Assembly: GCA_913057715.1 (NCBI GenBank)
Contig: CAJXOR010000016.1
Span: forward strand, 1 to 34,100
Source of the DNA: an uncultured Moraxellaceae bacterium
GTDB taxonomy: Bacteria > Pseudomonadota > Gammaproteobacteria > Pseudomonadales > Moraxellaceae
DNA length: 34,100 bases
Reading direction: 5' to 3'
The first letter of the stretch is position 1; every line of letters starts with the position of its first letter. The position numbers were made by a program, and so were the translations under genes. Shown piece after piece: positions 1-8,230 of this stretch. Under the pieces are notes generated by a model. The model searched no databases, was not told the origin of the DNA, and was given only the letters and a program-made list of their open reading frames with translations.

Positions 1-42
1 CTATCCTCTTCGTCGGCAGCGTCAGATGTGTATAAGAGACAG
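1..42 (+). other. Illumina Nextera i5 adapter (non-genomic)
   Basis: Bases 2-9 (TATCCTCT) match the Nextera i5 index known as N503/S503, bases 10-23 match the Read 1 adapter stem TCGTCGGCAGCGTC, and bases 24-42 are the 19-bp Tn5 mosaic end AGATGTGTATAAGAGACAG. This is library adapter left in the assembly. Genomic sequence begins at 43. An open frame that starts at 28 inside the adapter gives a false MYKRQ N-terminus to the first gene. Confidence 0.98.
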
Positions 43-651
43 GCGGTGATCTGGCTGCATGGCCTCGGCGCATCGGGCAACGACTTTGTGCCGATCGTGC
101 CGCACTTAGGGTTGCCTAGTGATCTGAGCGTGCGCTTTGTTTTTCCGCATGCACCCGCACGCCCGGTGACCATAAACGGCGGGTTTGTCATGCCGGCTTG
201 GTACGATATTTATGAGATGTCGCTGGATCGCAAGATTGATCTGGTGCAGATCGAGGAGTCAAGCGATCAGGTGAAAGCTTGGGTCGCGCAGTTGGTGGCC
301 GACGGGATCGCGCATGAGCGGATCATATTGGCGGGGTTTTCTCAGGGCGGCGCGGTGGCTTACCACGCCGCCCTAACCAGTGAGCAGCCGCTGGCAGGAC
401 TCATGACACTCTCGACCTACTTTGCCACCAGCGCAACCGTGCAGCCCACGCAGCCAAAGTCGCTACCGATCCAGATCACCCACGGCACGCGCGATCCAGT
501 CGTGCCTTATCAGCTTGCGGGTTTGGCTCAGGAGAAACTCAAGAGTGTGGGCTATGAGCAGATCGAGAGTCACAGCTACCCCAGCGAGCACACGGTGGCG
601 CCTACGCAGATCCGTGATCTGGGGGCATTTATCACTAAGTGTTTGGGGTAG
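43..651 (+). CDS. Carboxylesterase/lysophospholipase-type alpha/beta hydrolase, 5' truncated
   Basis: Cytoplasmic serine hydrolase of the carboxylesterase/phospholipase family (alpha/beta-hydrolase fold), expected to cleave short-chain esters or lysophospholipids. Visible motifs, numbered from the adapter-derived Met at base 28, are the oxyanion segment HGLG (11-14), nucleophile elbow GFSQGG with Ser105, acid Asp156 in HGTRDPVVP, and catalytic His188 in YPSEHTV. The full triad is therefore present. Family members are about 215-225 residues long, so roughly 15-20 N-terminal residues are missing. The cut is the contig edge, not a mutation: the five residues MYKRQ encoded at 28-42 come from adapter. 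The true start lies outside the window. The substrate cannot be told from sequence. Confidence 0.9.
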   Translation, partial: AVIWLHGLGASGNDFVPIVPHLGLPSDLSVRFVFPHAPARPVTINGGFVMPAWYDIYEMSLDRKIDLVQIEESSDQVKAWVAQLVADGIAHERIILAGFSQGGAVAYHAALTSEQPLAGLMTLSTYFATSATVQPTQPKSLPIQITHGTRDPVVPYQLAGLAQEKLKSVGYEQIESHSYPSEHTVAPTQIRDLGAFITKCLG

Positions 652-800
652 GATCTTGGGGTGCTGTGCTACCCATGAGCGCTACCTAGAGATACCTGAA
701 GTATGTGAGATTTACTTTAGTTTCAAGTGACCACAGTTGCTTGTTAACCTCCCTAACTAAATGAAATTTGAGCGCTTAAGCTCAACACAGGAGAACCACC

Positions 801-1133
801 ATGCTGATCGTATCCGCAGTTTTTGAATTTGTGCCCAGGGGTTTTGATCGTATAAGAGAAGTAGCTGAAGCGGCGGTAGCAGGGTCACGCAAGGAGCCCG
901 GAAACCACGCATACAACTTGGCGCTCGGTGCGGCAGCGCATGATCGGGTGACGATCTTTGAGGTCTGGGATGACCAAGCGGCTTTAGATAACCACTTTGA
1001 GCAGCCTTATATGGAGTCGTTTGTTAAGGCTTTAAGCGAAGCCAACATACGCGGTGACATAACCCACTACGACGCTGATATATATGATGTGAGCGGTAAG
1101 CGCAGCATGGGTTTTGAGCTTCCGACTGAGTGA
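801..1133 (+). CDS. ABM-domain putative quinol monooxygenase
   Basis: A 110-residue protein with one antibiotic-biosynthesis-monooxygenase (ABM) ferredoxin-like fold. Family hallmarks are the early segment SRKEPGNHAYN (about residues 29-39) and the later F-E-x-W-D-D-Q-A-A-L-D-N-H-F pattern (about 51-64). Members such as YgiN-type proteins oxidise quinols or small aromatics without a cofactor and usually act as dimers. A Shine-Dalgarno-like AGGAG lies about 7 bases before the ATG, which supports this start. It stands alone, about 150 bp after the esterase. Family assignment is good; the substrate is unknown. Confidence 0.8.
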   Translation: MLIVSAVFEFVPRGFDRIREVAEAAVAGSRKEPGNHAYNLALGAAAHDRVTIFEVWDDQAALDNHFEQPYMESFVKALSEANIRGDITHYDADIYDVSGKRSMGFELPTE

Positions 1134-1474
1134 AGTTGATACTTAACACGTGCCTGTTTAACAAGAGCCAAGCCACTACTTTTTGATGAGCCTTGAGGCA
1201 ATTGTGCTAAGTGTTGAGGCTGGGGGCCGACCCTATAACACGCCTTTATCGTTGCAAAAGTCAAACACCCTGCCTAGTTGAATCAATATAAGACATGTAA
1301 ACTTAAAATTGCAATAAACATCATGGGATAACAACTACATTAATTAAAATTTAGAAGTCAGCACGAAAATTAGAAAGAGTTTAAGCAACAGCAAAAGCTT
1401 TACTTTTGTAAATTGTATGACATATATTAATAAGACTCATAAGAAAAAATCAACAAAAGTTAGAGGTATTTGTT
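1134..1474. other. Intergenic, change to AT-rich DNA
   Basis: No convincing gene. Base composition shifts near 1260 from backbone-like to strongly AT-rich, marking the left edge of the island that runs to about 3490. The promoter of the lipoprotein gene is presumably here, but I cannot single one out. Confidence 0.5.
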
Positions 1475-2317
1475 ATGTCTGTAAATTTCAATAAAAAAGA
1501 GGGGAATCAAATGCAACATTGGTCACTTACATTTATTGCTGTTCTGCCCTTAGCACTTGGTGCTTGTTCAACATTAGCGGTGGGCGATACAAATACCACT
1601 GCCCCAGAAGTAAAACCAGATAAAAGTACTATAGGGTATTCGACAGGAAATGTTAAACAAACAGGAGATGCTCTACAAAAAGGGTTAACGGAATTATTCA
1701 ACTGCGATGGAAAGCTCACCTACATCCCTGTGCCCGCATTTCAGACTAGCAACTATACAACAGTGGAGTTGGAAGATGGCAAACCAAAAGTTGAGGTAAG
1801 AAGTTTTCCAACAGATACTGACGAAATTAATAAGTTATTACCAAACTTGTCCATGGATGTATCAAGCAAGGAAGTTTCTGGTGGAGGAAAATTCTTAGGT
1901 TTCAATACTAGTCTGCAGCACCATGAAATTGTGATGGATTTCATGAAATCTCGTACTGAACCCATCACTGATGCGAATGGCAGCTTTTACGGATTCGGCC
2001 GCGTAGGTGCTGGATTACGATTGAAGATTGACCTTTGGTCATCTGAAAATTTATTTGATGGTAGTCTAATCGGCTTAGCAGCAAGTGCAGAGGGTAAGAA
2101 AGCGTTTGGGAGAATTTCAGCTGAAACAGTCGGTATTGATAATTCTGATGTCACACTTTCAATGCCCTTCAGTTCAGATTTTTCTGAAGGCTCAATTCAG
2201 AAGATTATAGAATCTCTTGCTGTGATCAAGTCGCGACTTCATGACAATGAACAGAAAACGACACTCGTACCACATCTTTTGGCAAGAGTCACATGCGCAC
2301 AAGGTGCAGAGACATGA
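1475..2317 (+). CDS. Putative lipoprotein of unknown function
   Basis: Predicted lipoprotein of 280 residues from ATG 1475, or 268 from ATG 1511. The N-terminus has a hydrophobic stretch ending in the lipobox LALGAC, with Cys31 (long form) as the lipidation site. Both starts have a purine-rich ribosome-binding site (AGAGG about 8 bases before 1475; AGAGGGG about 6 bases before 1511). The long form is preferred because it supplies the Lys-Lys (7-8) that a signal peptide n-region usually has. The mature part contains a Gly-rich stretch (GFGRVGAGLRLKIDLW), one or more beta-like segments and a late Cys near the end (RVTCAQGAET). I do not recognise the family. The gene is AT-rich and poor in GATC compared with surrounding genes, which suggests foreign origin. 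Confidence 0.75.
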   Translation: MSVNFNKKEGNQMQHWSLTFIAVLPLALGACSTLAVGDTNTTAPEVKPDKSTIGYSTGNVKQTGDALQKGLTELFNCDGKLTYIPVPAFQTSNYTTVELEDGKPKVEVRSFPTDTDEINKLLPNLSMDVSSKEVSGGGKFLGFNTSLQHHEIVMDFMKSRTEPITDANGSFYGFGRVGAGLRLKIDLWSSENLFDGSLIGLAASAEGKKAFGRISAETVGIDNSDVTLSMPFSSDFSEGSIQKIIESLAVIKSRLHDNEQKTTLVPHLLARVTCAQGAET

Positions 2318-2816
2318 TTTAAAAAAAGCATTAATAAAATATTTTGCTTATATTTAATATACTCTATACTTGCGCTTATAAATCGCCGACCCAAATTATG
2401 TTTAGGATAACACCAGTATTTCGTTTAATTATTTTCGACATAACATTTGTAGTGTCAAATAAATTTGGATTACGGATTTTAAGAATAATTAAGTAATTAA
2501 GTGAAAGAATATGAAATATTAGGACGATTTTATTCACAATTTTAGATTCTATTATTTTAGAAGTGGGTTTAGGTTTAATGGGCTTTATTGTTGATCTATA
2601 AAGATCAAATGCAAGCATCAGTTTCACTATCATCATCGATCACGGTGATAAATTTATAATAAATGGTATTGATGATAGCTACTTAACTTACGATGGAATT
2701 TTTAGTTTTTTTGAATCTAAAATTTCAAAATCAACCAATTATGAGAATTAATTTTTGACGTGATTCAGTAGTTTTAAGAGCAATTATCTCATGTATCTAA
2801 GCGCTAGATACTTTAG

Positions 2817-3011
2817 GGACTAAGTAGTAAAGATATCATATCCATTGATGTTTTATTTGGCGTAGGCAAATTTTTAATTATAAAATAAAGTAAATCTGAT
2901 TTATACAATCATTTGGAGGGGGGTGGTGATAGAGCGGAACCTGAATATAATAAATGAAACGTTAAACATCTTTGTGTTGTTATAAATGGCTTTGAGGTTG
3001 TCAATTACTAG
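2817..3011 (+). pseudogene. Possible gene remnant with in-frame stops
   Basis: One reading frame holds three consecutive protein-like segments: GLSSKDIISIDVLFGVGKFL plus IIK, then TAA, SKSDLYNHLEGGGDRAEPEY plus NK, then TGA, and NVKHLCVVINGFEVVNY before TAG at 3009. Keeping the same frame over two stops suggests nonsense decay. There is no start codon or recognisable family. Low confidence, because AT-rich sequence can mimic this. Confidence 0.25.
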
Positions 3012-3250
3012 ATATAAATAATTAGTTCAAAGATGGTTTTAGAAAGATATACTTAAAATTTCTGATCGTTTTATATCCAATAATTATTTTTTGTATATTT
3101 ATTTTTCGAATCCCTATTTTGAATAGTTAAATTTTAATGTTATCTTTAAAATATTTAGATATTGGGTAACATTAGATTTAAGATACAGCTAAACTGTTTT
3201 TTATTTTTCTTTATATCCATATGCAATGATGTGAGGTTTTTGACACCAGT

Positions 3251-3416
3251 ATGTCTATAAAATATAAAAAAACCGTTAATGTATTGTGCAGTACTATCAA
3301 TGATGATTTAGCAATGGCTATAAATCCGTATCTTTGATCATTGAGCAATTCTGGTTCAAATAGTGGTGGAGTAAATAATAGGTAATGGCAGCTTTGGAGA
3401 GGAGTTTAAAAAATAA
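3251..3416 (+). pseudogene. Possible small-gene remnant (stop plus frameshift)
   Basis: From ATG 3251 a frame encodes MSIKYKKTVNVLCSTINDDL then AMAINPYL and a TGA. It continues in frame as SLSNSGSNSGGVNN, and after a one-base shift near 3380 as GNGSFGEEFKK with double TAA at 3414-3419. The Gly/Asn/Ser-rich tail flows across the shift, which suggests a disrupted short protein. Family unknown. Confidence 0.25.
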
Positions 3417-3498
3417 TAATATTCGCGTCTCAAAGACAGGCATCTGTGGATAAATATGTCAGTATGCTAAAACTAAGTCACAAATCATAGAGTCAGAC

Positions 3499-3900
3499 AT
3501 GAACCAAAAACTCATCAAACGCGGATTTATCCTAGCCGCACTCATGAACTTCAGTGTGATCCTATTTTCGCGCGGGTTTACCAACACCGCCATCAACCAA
3601 GCTGATCCGGTGGTTATGTCAAACTTCGGTTTGCTCATGATTGTGGTTTGGGGACTGGCTTATCTGGCGGCTGGGGCAGCACTGCCCAACATCAAGTGGA
3701 TCGCCGGGGTTTTTGCGCTTGAGAAGTTGATCTACGGCGTGGTTTGGATCAATTGGCAGATGGGAAACAGCTTGGGGGCTGTTTATGAAGCCGATCTCAT
3801 GGCTGGGCTTTTTTACAGCATCTATGGACTTAACGATCTGATATTTATGGTCTTTTTTGCTTGGGTTTTTGTAGCATCAAGTCCTAAAAGACTTCAATAG
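3499..3900 (+). CDS. Small integral membrane protein, unknown function
   Basis: A 133-residue hydrophobic protein with about four transmembrane segments (near residues 9-26, 43-64, 67-84 and 103-126) and a short basic tail (SSPKRLQ). There is a purine-rich but weak ribosome-binding region before the ATG. GC content and GATC density return to backbone level here, so this gene marks the right edge of the AT-rich island. I do not recognise a named family. Confidence 0.7.
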   Translation: MNQKLIKRGFILAALMNFSVILFSRGFTNTAINQADPVVMSNFGLLMIVVWGLAYLAAGAALPNIKWIAGVFALEKLIYGVVWINWQMGNSLGAVYEADLMAGLFYSIYGLNDLIFMVFFAWVFVASSPKRLQ

Positions 3901-4201
3901 GTTGTCGAGGCTCTTTCTGGTAAGAGTGTAATCTACGTACTCCGGAACTTTGGCGTGATGCCTGAAGCTGGTAGCAAGCTAGTTATTGAGATCTTTACCC
4001 ATCTAAGCTTCAGTGAGTTAACAGGGTTGATTGTCACCATGGTGATACCAGTTGAAGCGTTGACCGCTTTTACGATTTTCAATTCGAGTTTTAGCCTTTG
4101 CTCCGCAGCGAAGTGTGAGCCAGACCATTTTCTATAAATCAAAGAGAGGCTTAACCCTTGTCTTATGTTAGATCGGTTAAAGCAGCTCTGGGAGAGAAGT
4201 A
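3901..4201. other. Intergenic region, nothing assigned
   Basis: About 300 bp between two rightward genes. A plus-strand frame stays open to TAA at 4135, with a possible ATG at 3955 (60 codons), but it has no ribosome-binding site, family match or clear codon bias. I do not call it a gene. Confidence 0.4.
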
Positions 4202-4999
4202 GTGCAAAACAAGATGACAGCCGTATTTATCTCTCACGGGGGAGGCCCTATGCCGCTTCTTGGAGATCCTGGGCACCGTGAAATGGTTACCTGTCTTGAA
4301 AGTCTGGCTAGGCGCTTGCAACGGCCAGATGCTGTGATAGTAGTGAGTGCTCACTGGGAGGAGGAGGTTGCCGCGATCACTGCTTCGCCTGCACCCTCGT
4401 TGATATATGACTACTATGGGTTTCCTGAAGAGTCGTATCACTACACTTATCCATGTCCTGGTGAGCCACAGCTAGCGGGCGAGATTCATCGTTTGCTTGA
4501 GAATTACGGGATTGAGGCTAAGCTGGATCAGGACAGGGGCTGGGATCATGGCGTGTTTGTGCCTATGAAGATCATGTACCCTGAGGCAGACATACCTTGT
4601 GTTCAGCTTTCGCTGTTGCACTCTCTTGACCCCGGGGCTCATATAGCCCTGGGTCAGGCTTTGAGCGGCTTGAGCAAAAAAAATATACTTCTTATGGGTT
4701 CTGGATTTTCGTTTCATAATCTTAAGGCAATTTTTGCCCCAGAAGATGCTCAAACAAATGCCATGAACCAAGCCTTTGAGCAGTGGTTGCATGAAACCTG
4801 CTGTAGTACTGAACTATCGGAAGATGAGCGAGTGCAGAAGTTAGAACATTGGTTTGAGGCACCCGGCGCCAGATTTTGTCATCCAAGAGTAGAGCATCTG
4901 TTGCCGCTTCACGTGTGCTATGGCTTTAGCCAAAAGGCATGCTCAGAAGTGCTAAAACTTCAAATCATGAACAAAGCGTCCAGCATGTATGTGTGGTGA
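4202..4999 (+). CDS. ygiD: Class III extradiol ring-cleavage dioxygenase, YgiD/4,5-DOPA dioxygenase type
   Basis: A 265-residue LigB-fold enzyme of the 4,5-DOPA extradiol dioxygenase family (E. coli YgiD relatives), which opens catechol rings with a bound divalent metal. Conserved histidines are visible: His12 in ISHGGGP, His51 in SAHWE, His116 in WDHGVFVP and His172 in GSGFSFHNL. The start is GTG at 4202 because GGGAGAG lies about 5 bases upstream; the next in-frame ATG (4214) would sit too far from it. The length equals the usual 260-270 residues, and no residue looks missing. The natural substrate in bacteria is not known, and the gene has no pathway neighbours here. Confidence 0.9.
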   Translation: MQNKMTAVFISHGGGPMPLLGDPGHREMVTCLESLARRLQRPDAVIVVSAHWEEEVAAITASPAPSLIYDYYGFPEESYHYTYPCPGEPQLAGEIHRLLENYGIEAKLDQDRGWDHGVFVPMKIMYPEADIPCVQLSLLHSLDPGAHIALGQALSGLSKKNILLMGSGFSFHNLKAIFAPEDAQTNAMNQAFEQWLHETCCSTELSEDERVQKLEHWFEAPGARFCHPRVEHLLPLHVCYGFSQKACSEVLKLQIMNKASSMYVW

Positions 5000-5085
5000 G
5001 CTGTTTGCTATCAAGCAGCACGCACTCAACATTTGATTCCGCTAGCATCACGTATCAGCTTTTGCTATTTATCTTTTTAGTTAGT

Positions 5086-5280
5086 TCAGGCTGATACCGG
5101 ACCAAAAACTGCGCGATCACACTCTACAGCTTTGGCTGCATAGAGGGCTCTATCGGCACGCTGTATCCAAGAGTCTTGATACTTGCTATCGAGTGAGTAA
5201 CACCAAACGACACGGTTATATCGTTGCCGTCGGGTGTTTTGATCTGAAGTTTTATCACTGAACTTGAGCGCGTTCCTCAA
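5086..5280 (-). pseudogene. Broken C-terminal fragment of a GGDEF domain gene
   Basis: The last part reads DSWIQRADRALYAAKAVECD followed by RAVFG, closely matching the end of the intact GGDEF protein at 6101-7081 (DSWLQRADKALYVAKAEGRD then RAVF). Upstream, the homologous residues TPDGNDITVSFGVTHSIASI appear only in another frame, so at least two shifts separate the parts. The GGEEF catalytic loop and everything before it are absent. Nucleotide similarity to 6118-6270 is evident by eye. This is a remnant of a second diguanylate cyclase gene or of a partial duplication of the neighbour. Confidence 0.7.
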
Positions 5281-5567
5281 GAGGTATATACGCCAAAGTA
5301 GTTAATGATGATTGCTTCTGAAAAACTGTGCATGGGCAAAAGTGCGCCAGGACTTATCCTTTAATCAAAACCAATGGGTTTAATTGGGCTGCATGACAGT
5401 GTTTGTTGATGATAGTTGTGAAAATTAATAACTGTATCTTGGTCTTATGACTTGAGCGAGTTCTTGTCGGCGGCTAGCGCCCGATACTTATTATTGCAAC
5501 GCCTCAGGCACTCTTGTTTTTTGATCATGGTCATGTGGTTTATCATGAGGGATTGAAATCCAAGTGA

Positions 5568-5831
5568 ATGGCGCAATTTATGCTCGATACAAAAAGTGAT
5601 CAGCTGCCTAGCGATCTACAGCCAAAAAACCCACTTCATGGCGTGACCCTTGAGCAGATAGTGACTCGCTTGCATGAGCGCTTGGGATGGCAGGGGCTGG
5701 CTCAGTGCGTCAACATAAACTGCTTTAAGTCAGACCCTTCGGTTAAGTCCTCACTCAAGTTTCTGCGTAAAACCCCTTGGGCGCGAACTGAGGTTGAACA
5801 GCTGTATGTCGCGGTTTTCACGCGACCGTAA
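5568..5831 (+). CDS. VF530 family (DUF2132) DNA-binding protein
   Basis: An 87-residue protein whose core, [15 protein letters not shown] (about 21-35) through [20 protein letters not shown] (about 50-69) and WAR, is the signature of the VF530/DUF2132 family. These are small helical proteins annotated as DNA-binding from structural work on a Vibrio member. The cellular role is unknown. ATG 5568 or ATG 5580 could start translation; neither has a strong ribosome-binding site. Length is close to family size (about 70-90). Confidence 0.88.
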   Translation: MAQFMLDTKSDQLPSDLQPKNPLHGVTLEQIVTRLHERLGWQGLAQCVNINCFKSDPSVKSSLKFLRKTPWARTEVEQLYVAVFTRP

Positions 5832-6100
5832 TATGCACTGTTTAGCCTGTGGATCGCCCTTCAATTCAGAGCGCGCGGCTACTCACTGCGTGGGATTCGA
5901 GGCTTTTGCTTGAGTTAAAGCGATTTACTGCCAGAGTTCTCAATGGTAAAGCAGCGGTTTTGTATAAAGCGTCTAAAGCTCGCCAATGTCGCTAAATTTA
6001 GCGCTGCACTGAGGTTACAAGCGTTAGCATTTTGCCAATTAAACCAAAGGGCCACTTTTTACCGGCAACTGTATGCCGATCTCCAAAAAACTGAGCTTGC

Positions 6101-7081
6101 TCAAGCTGTCTGCTGACAGAAAACCGCCCGATCACGACCCTCAGCCTTAGCGACGTAGAGTGCTTTATCGGCACGCTGCAGCCAAGAGTCCTCGGTGGTG
6201 CCTGGTATCCAGTGAGCAATCCCAAATGACACGGTTATCTCATCACCGTTGGGTGTTTTGAGTTCCTGCTTGATCGCCGATCTGAGGTTGTCGATAAACG
6301 CTTGGTGTTGATCGTCTATCTGCGAGATCAACAGAACAAACTCTTCTCCGCCAAACCGATAAAGCCGGTCGTACGCCCGGATCTTCGAGGTGGTGATGGA
6401 GACTAGCCTCTTGAGAGCGTCATCTCCTGCTGTGTGCCCGAATTTGTCGTTGACTGATTTGAAGTGATCCAAGTCTAGAATCACTAGCAACTGCCCAGTT
6501 CCATGGCGCTCTGCGGTAGATAGGGCCGCTTTTATATCCGCACTCATGGCTCTGCGGTTCAGCGCACCAGTTAGGTCGTCAACCGTGTTTAGGGTTTCAA
6601 GCAACTCAAACTGCTTCTCACTGTGGCTGGCATAGATAAACGCACTGAGTGACAGCATGAGAATCGTGATAAAAAAGGAGACAAGTGACACGGTCACAAA
6701 TATGTCGGATAAAAGCGCCAGAGCAATCGCACCCGCTACGTTGGCAGCAAAGGCTTCAATCGGTTTCACCAAGAAAAAGGTGCTCGCAAAAACAGGATAG
6801 ACCCACAGAAAGCTGTTAAATCCGTTTGCAATCGCAACGGCGACAACACCAGTGTTGAGAAATACAGCCAAGCCCAGGCACACCGCTCTGATGTTTTTTG
6901 AGAGGTGCGCGTAGGCCACTGCGCCAGCCATGCCAACGATCAGCGCCACGTCGATAAGCGCAGCGGCAATGTTGCCCTCAAAGAAGCGTATGAACACAAA
7001 CGGAAAAACGCCCGCGATGGCGAGAGAGCTCAGCAACAACAACAAGGACAGCTGATACTTTTCCTGCAGCTGATTGATCAT
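6101..7081 (-). CDS. Membrane diguanylate cyclase (GGDEF domain)
   Basis: A 326-residue protein with about six transmembrane segments in residues 10-150, followed by a GGDEF domain (about 165-326) that makes cyclic di-GMP from two GTP. The active-site motif is GGEEF at 244-248, and an RxxD inhibitory site (Arg235-Asp238) lies exactly five residues before it, so product inhibition is expected. DDLTGALNRR at 168-177 opens the domain. It should be catalytically competent. No other sensor domain is seen; the membrane part may sense the signal. A 16-bp palindrome at 7138-7153 lies 57-72 bp upstream of the start. A broken paralogue lies at 5086-5280. Confidence 0.92.
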   Translation of the reverse strand: MINQLQEKYQLSLLLLLSSLAIAGVFPFVFIRFFEGNIAAALIDVALIVGMAGAVAYAHLSKNIRAVCLGLAVFLNTGVVAVAIANGFNSFLWVYPVFASTFFLVKPIEAFAANVAGAIALALLSDIFVTVSLVSFFITILMLSLSAFIYASHSEKQFELLETLNTVDDLTGALNRRAMSADIKAALSTAERHGTGQLLVILDLDHFKSVNDKFGHTAGDDALKRLVSITTSKIRAYDRLYRFGGEEFVLLISQIDDQHQAFIDNLRSAIKQELKTPNGDEITVSFGIAHWIPGTTEDSWLQRADKALYVAKAEGRDRAVFCQQTA

Positions 7082-7137
7082 GCCATGTCCATACTGATTG
7101 ATGGTGCCTTTGACTAAGCGGGGTTATAAGCAAAAAT

Positions 7138-7153
7138 ACTACTATATAGTAGT
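7138..7153. promoter_or_regulatory. 16-bp perfect palindrome, candidate operator
   Basis: ACTACTATATAGTAGT is a perfect inverted repeat 57-72 bp upstream of the GGDEF gene start at 7081. Position and symmetry suit binding of a dimeric repressor or activator. No regulator is identified. Confidence 0.35.
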
Positions 7154-7370
7154 TAACTTAACCAGTTTGTTTAACTGGGCTGATCAGATGGGACTTAGCT
7201 CAACGCAAGAATAGCCTTAAGTGTTAATGCAGTGGCTTGAAGAGGTTTTTTTTCTGTATGGATTAAAGCCTAGGTGACAAATGTCAGCATTAGGCCACTA
7301 CGAATTCAATTGGTGATTAAGCGAATTTATCTACTATAAGCGAGATTAATTTAAGTTTATTTAGCGAATT

Positions 7371-7673
7371 ATGAGCGAGCTTTATGTTCGCTGGGTTTTA
7401 TGGGAGTTGAGAGTTTATTTACTCAAGACAGTCTGGAAAACGGAAGTGAATCTAAAGAAAGGCCAGCGCATCGAACTGCAATCGGTAATGAGCAAGGCTT
7501 ACATATACGGCGACTGGGCTTAGATAACACTGAGCTTGGAGCGTGCATCGTCCACCACACAGGCCATCGCGGGGTGGTGGGCTGGTGTGAGTGTGCTTAG
7601 TGGTTTGTATCTAGACTCTGATACTGCGCTGATAGTTTGCCCAAACCAGCGCGGCAGCTCAATCCTGCGCTGA
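7371..7673 (+). pseudogene. Possible 100-codon gene interrupted by TAG
   Basis: From ATG 7371 the frame encodes 50 residues (MSELYVRWVLWELRVYLLKT onward, including VNLKKGQRIELQ), stops at TAG 7521-7523, and continues open for 49 codons (including SLERASSTTQAIAGWWAG) to TGA 7671. It may be a gene with one nonsense mutation, or chance. No ribosome-binding site is obvious and no family is recognised. Confidence 0.25.
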
Positions 7674-7692
7674 GCTCCAATCCGTCGGCATT

Positions 7693-7929
7693 TTACTCAG
7701 CTACTTTTACCCGTATGCTCTTGCCGCCAATCTCTCTGAAGTTGAGTTTGGCCATGGCGGACTGGGCCTCAGAGATGTTGGGCATCTCGACAAAGGCAAA
7801 GCCCTTGGACTTGCCGGTGGCCTGATCCATGACCAGCGTGCACTCAGTGACCTGACCATGGACTGCAAACAAAGCGCGGATCTCTGGCTCCTTAGTGGAG
7901 CGGGACAAACTGCGGACTAAAAGCTTCAT
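7693..7929 (-). CDS. Small RRM-type RNA-binding protein
   Basis: A 78-residue single RNA-recognition-motif protein. RNP-2 is MKLLVRSL at the N-terminus, and RNP-1 is KSKGFAFVEM near residues 41-50; the end GGKSIRVKVAE forms the last strand. This is the typical bacterial glycine-poor RRM protein found in many proteobacteria and thought to bind single-stranded RNA, with no settled role. The frame stays open upstream to 8109, but RRM homology begins at Met 7929, so I place the start there. No Shine-Dalgarno sequence is evident, so initiation could be slightly upstream at a non-ATG codon. Confidence 0.85.
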   Translation of the reverse strand: MKLLVRSLSRSTKEPEIRALFAVHGQVTECTLVMDQATGKSKGFAFVEMPNISEAQSAMAKLNFREIGGKSIRVKVAE

Positions 7930-8230
7930 GGAGGTGACCAGAGATATAAATGCTGATTGTCGCAGGTCAGCGGGCCGAGACCAAGTGATTCGTGTTGGTC
8001 TTGTTGCTAGTGTCGATATTGGTCTAGGGGTTGGTTCGCTGGAGGGTGACTGGTTTGGTGGATTTGGTGGGCTCGCGGATTTAGTCAAATGTCTTAAGCC
8101 TAAGCGCACTTACCCATAGACAGTCCGCGTTACAATCAAACTTTGTGGGTTGGCGCTTATTGAGTTGGTGTTTTTTAAGTCAGAGCTTTTTAGCTCAGAG
8201 CTTTGGCCTTAACTAAACGGGATTGGATTT

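Larger units (their letters stand above)
2318..3498. other. 1.2-kb AT-rich region with decayed coding remnants
   Basis: Very AT-rich, with no intact gene that I can support. Three stretches read like protein but are interrupted: 2602-2751 (50 codons, no start, contains DHGDKFIINGIDDSYLTYDG), 2817-3011 (one frame with TAA at 2886 and TGA at 2952) and 3251-3416 (a stop and a frameshift). They look like remains of one or more lost genes downstream of the lipoprotein gene. In AT-rich DNA some such stretches can arise by chance. Confidence 0.4.
7082..7692. other. Intergenic region with a palindrome and an interrupted frame
   Basis: About 610 bp between two leftward genes. It contains a perfect 16-bp palindrome at 7138-7153 and a plus-strand frame (ATG 7371 to TGA 7673) that is open apart from one TAG. 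No intact gene is called. Confidence 0.4.

Noticed and set aside
2376-2636. Minus-strand 86-codon frame in the AT-rich region
   Set aside because: Composition is Ile/Lys/Asn-biased as expected from AT-rich random sequence, with no ribosome-binding site or motif.
3955-4137. 60-codon plus-strand frame before the dioxygenase gene
   Set aside because: No ribosome-binding site and no family; a minus-strand frame covers the same bases, so coding direction is not supported.
5849-5995. 48-codon frame from GTG after the VF530 gene
   Set aside because: It reads plausibly (VDRPSIQSARLLTAWDSRLL), but there is no ATG, no ribosome-binding site and it is short enough to be chance.
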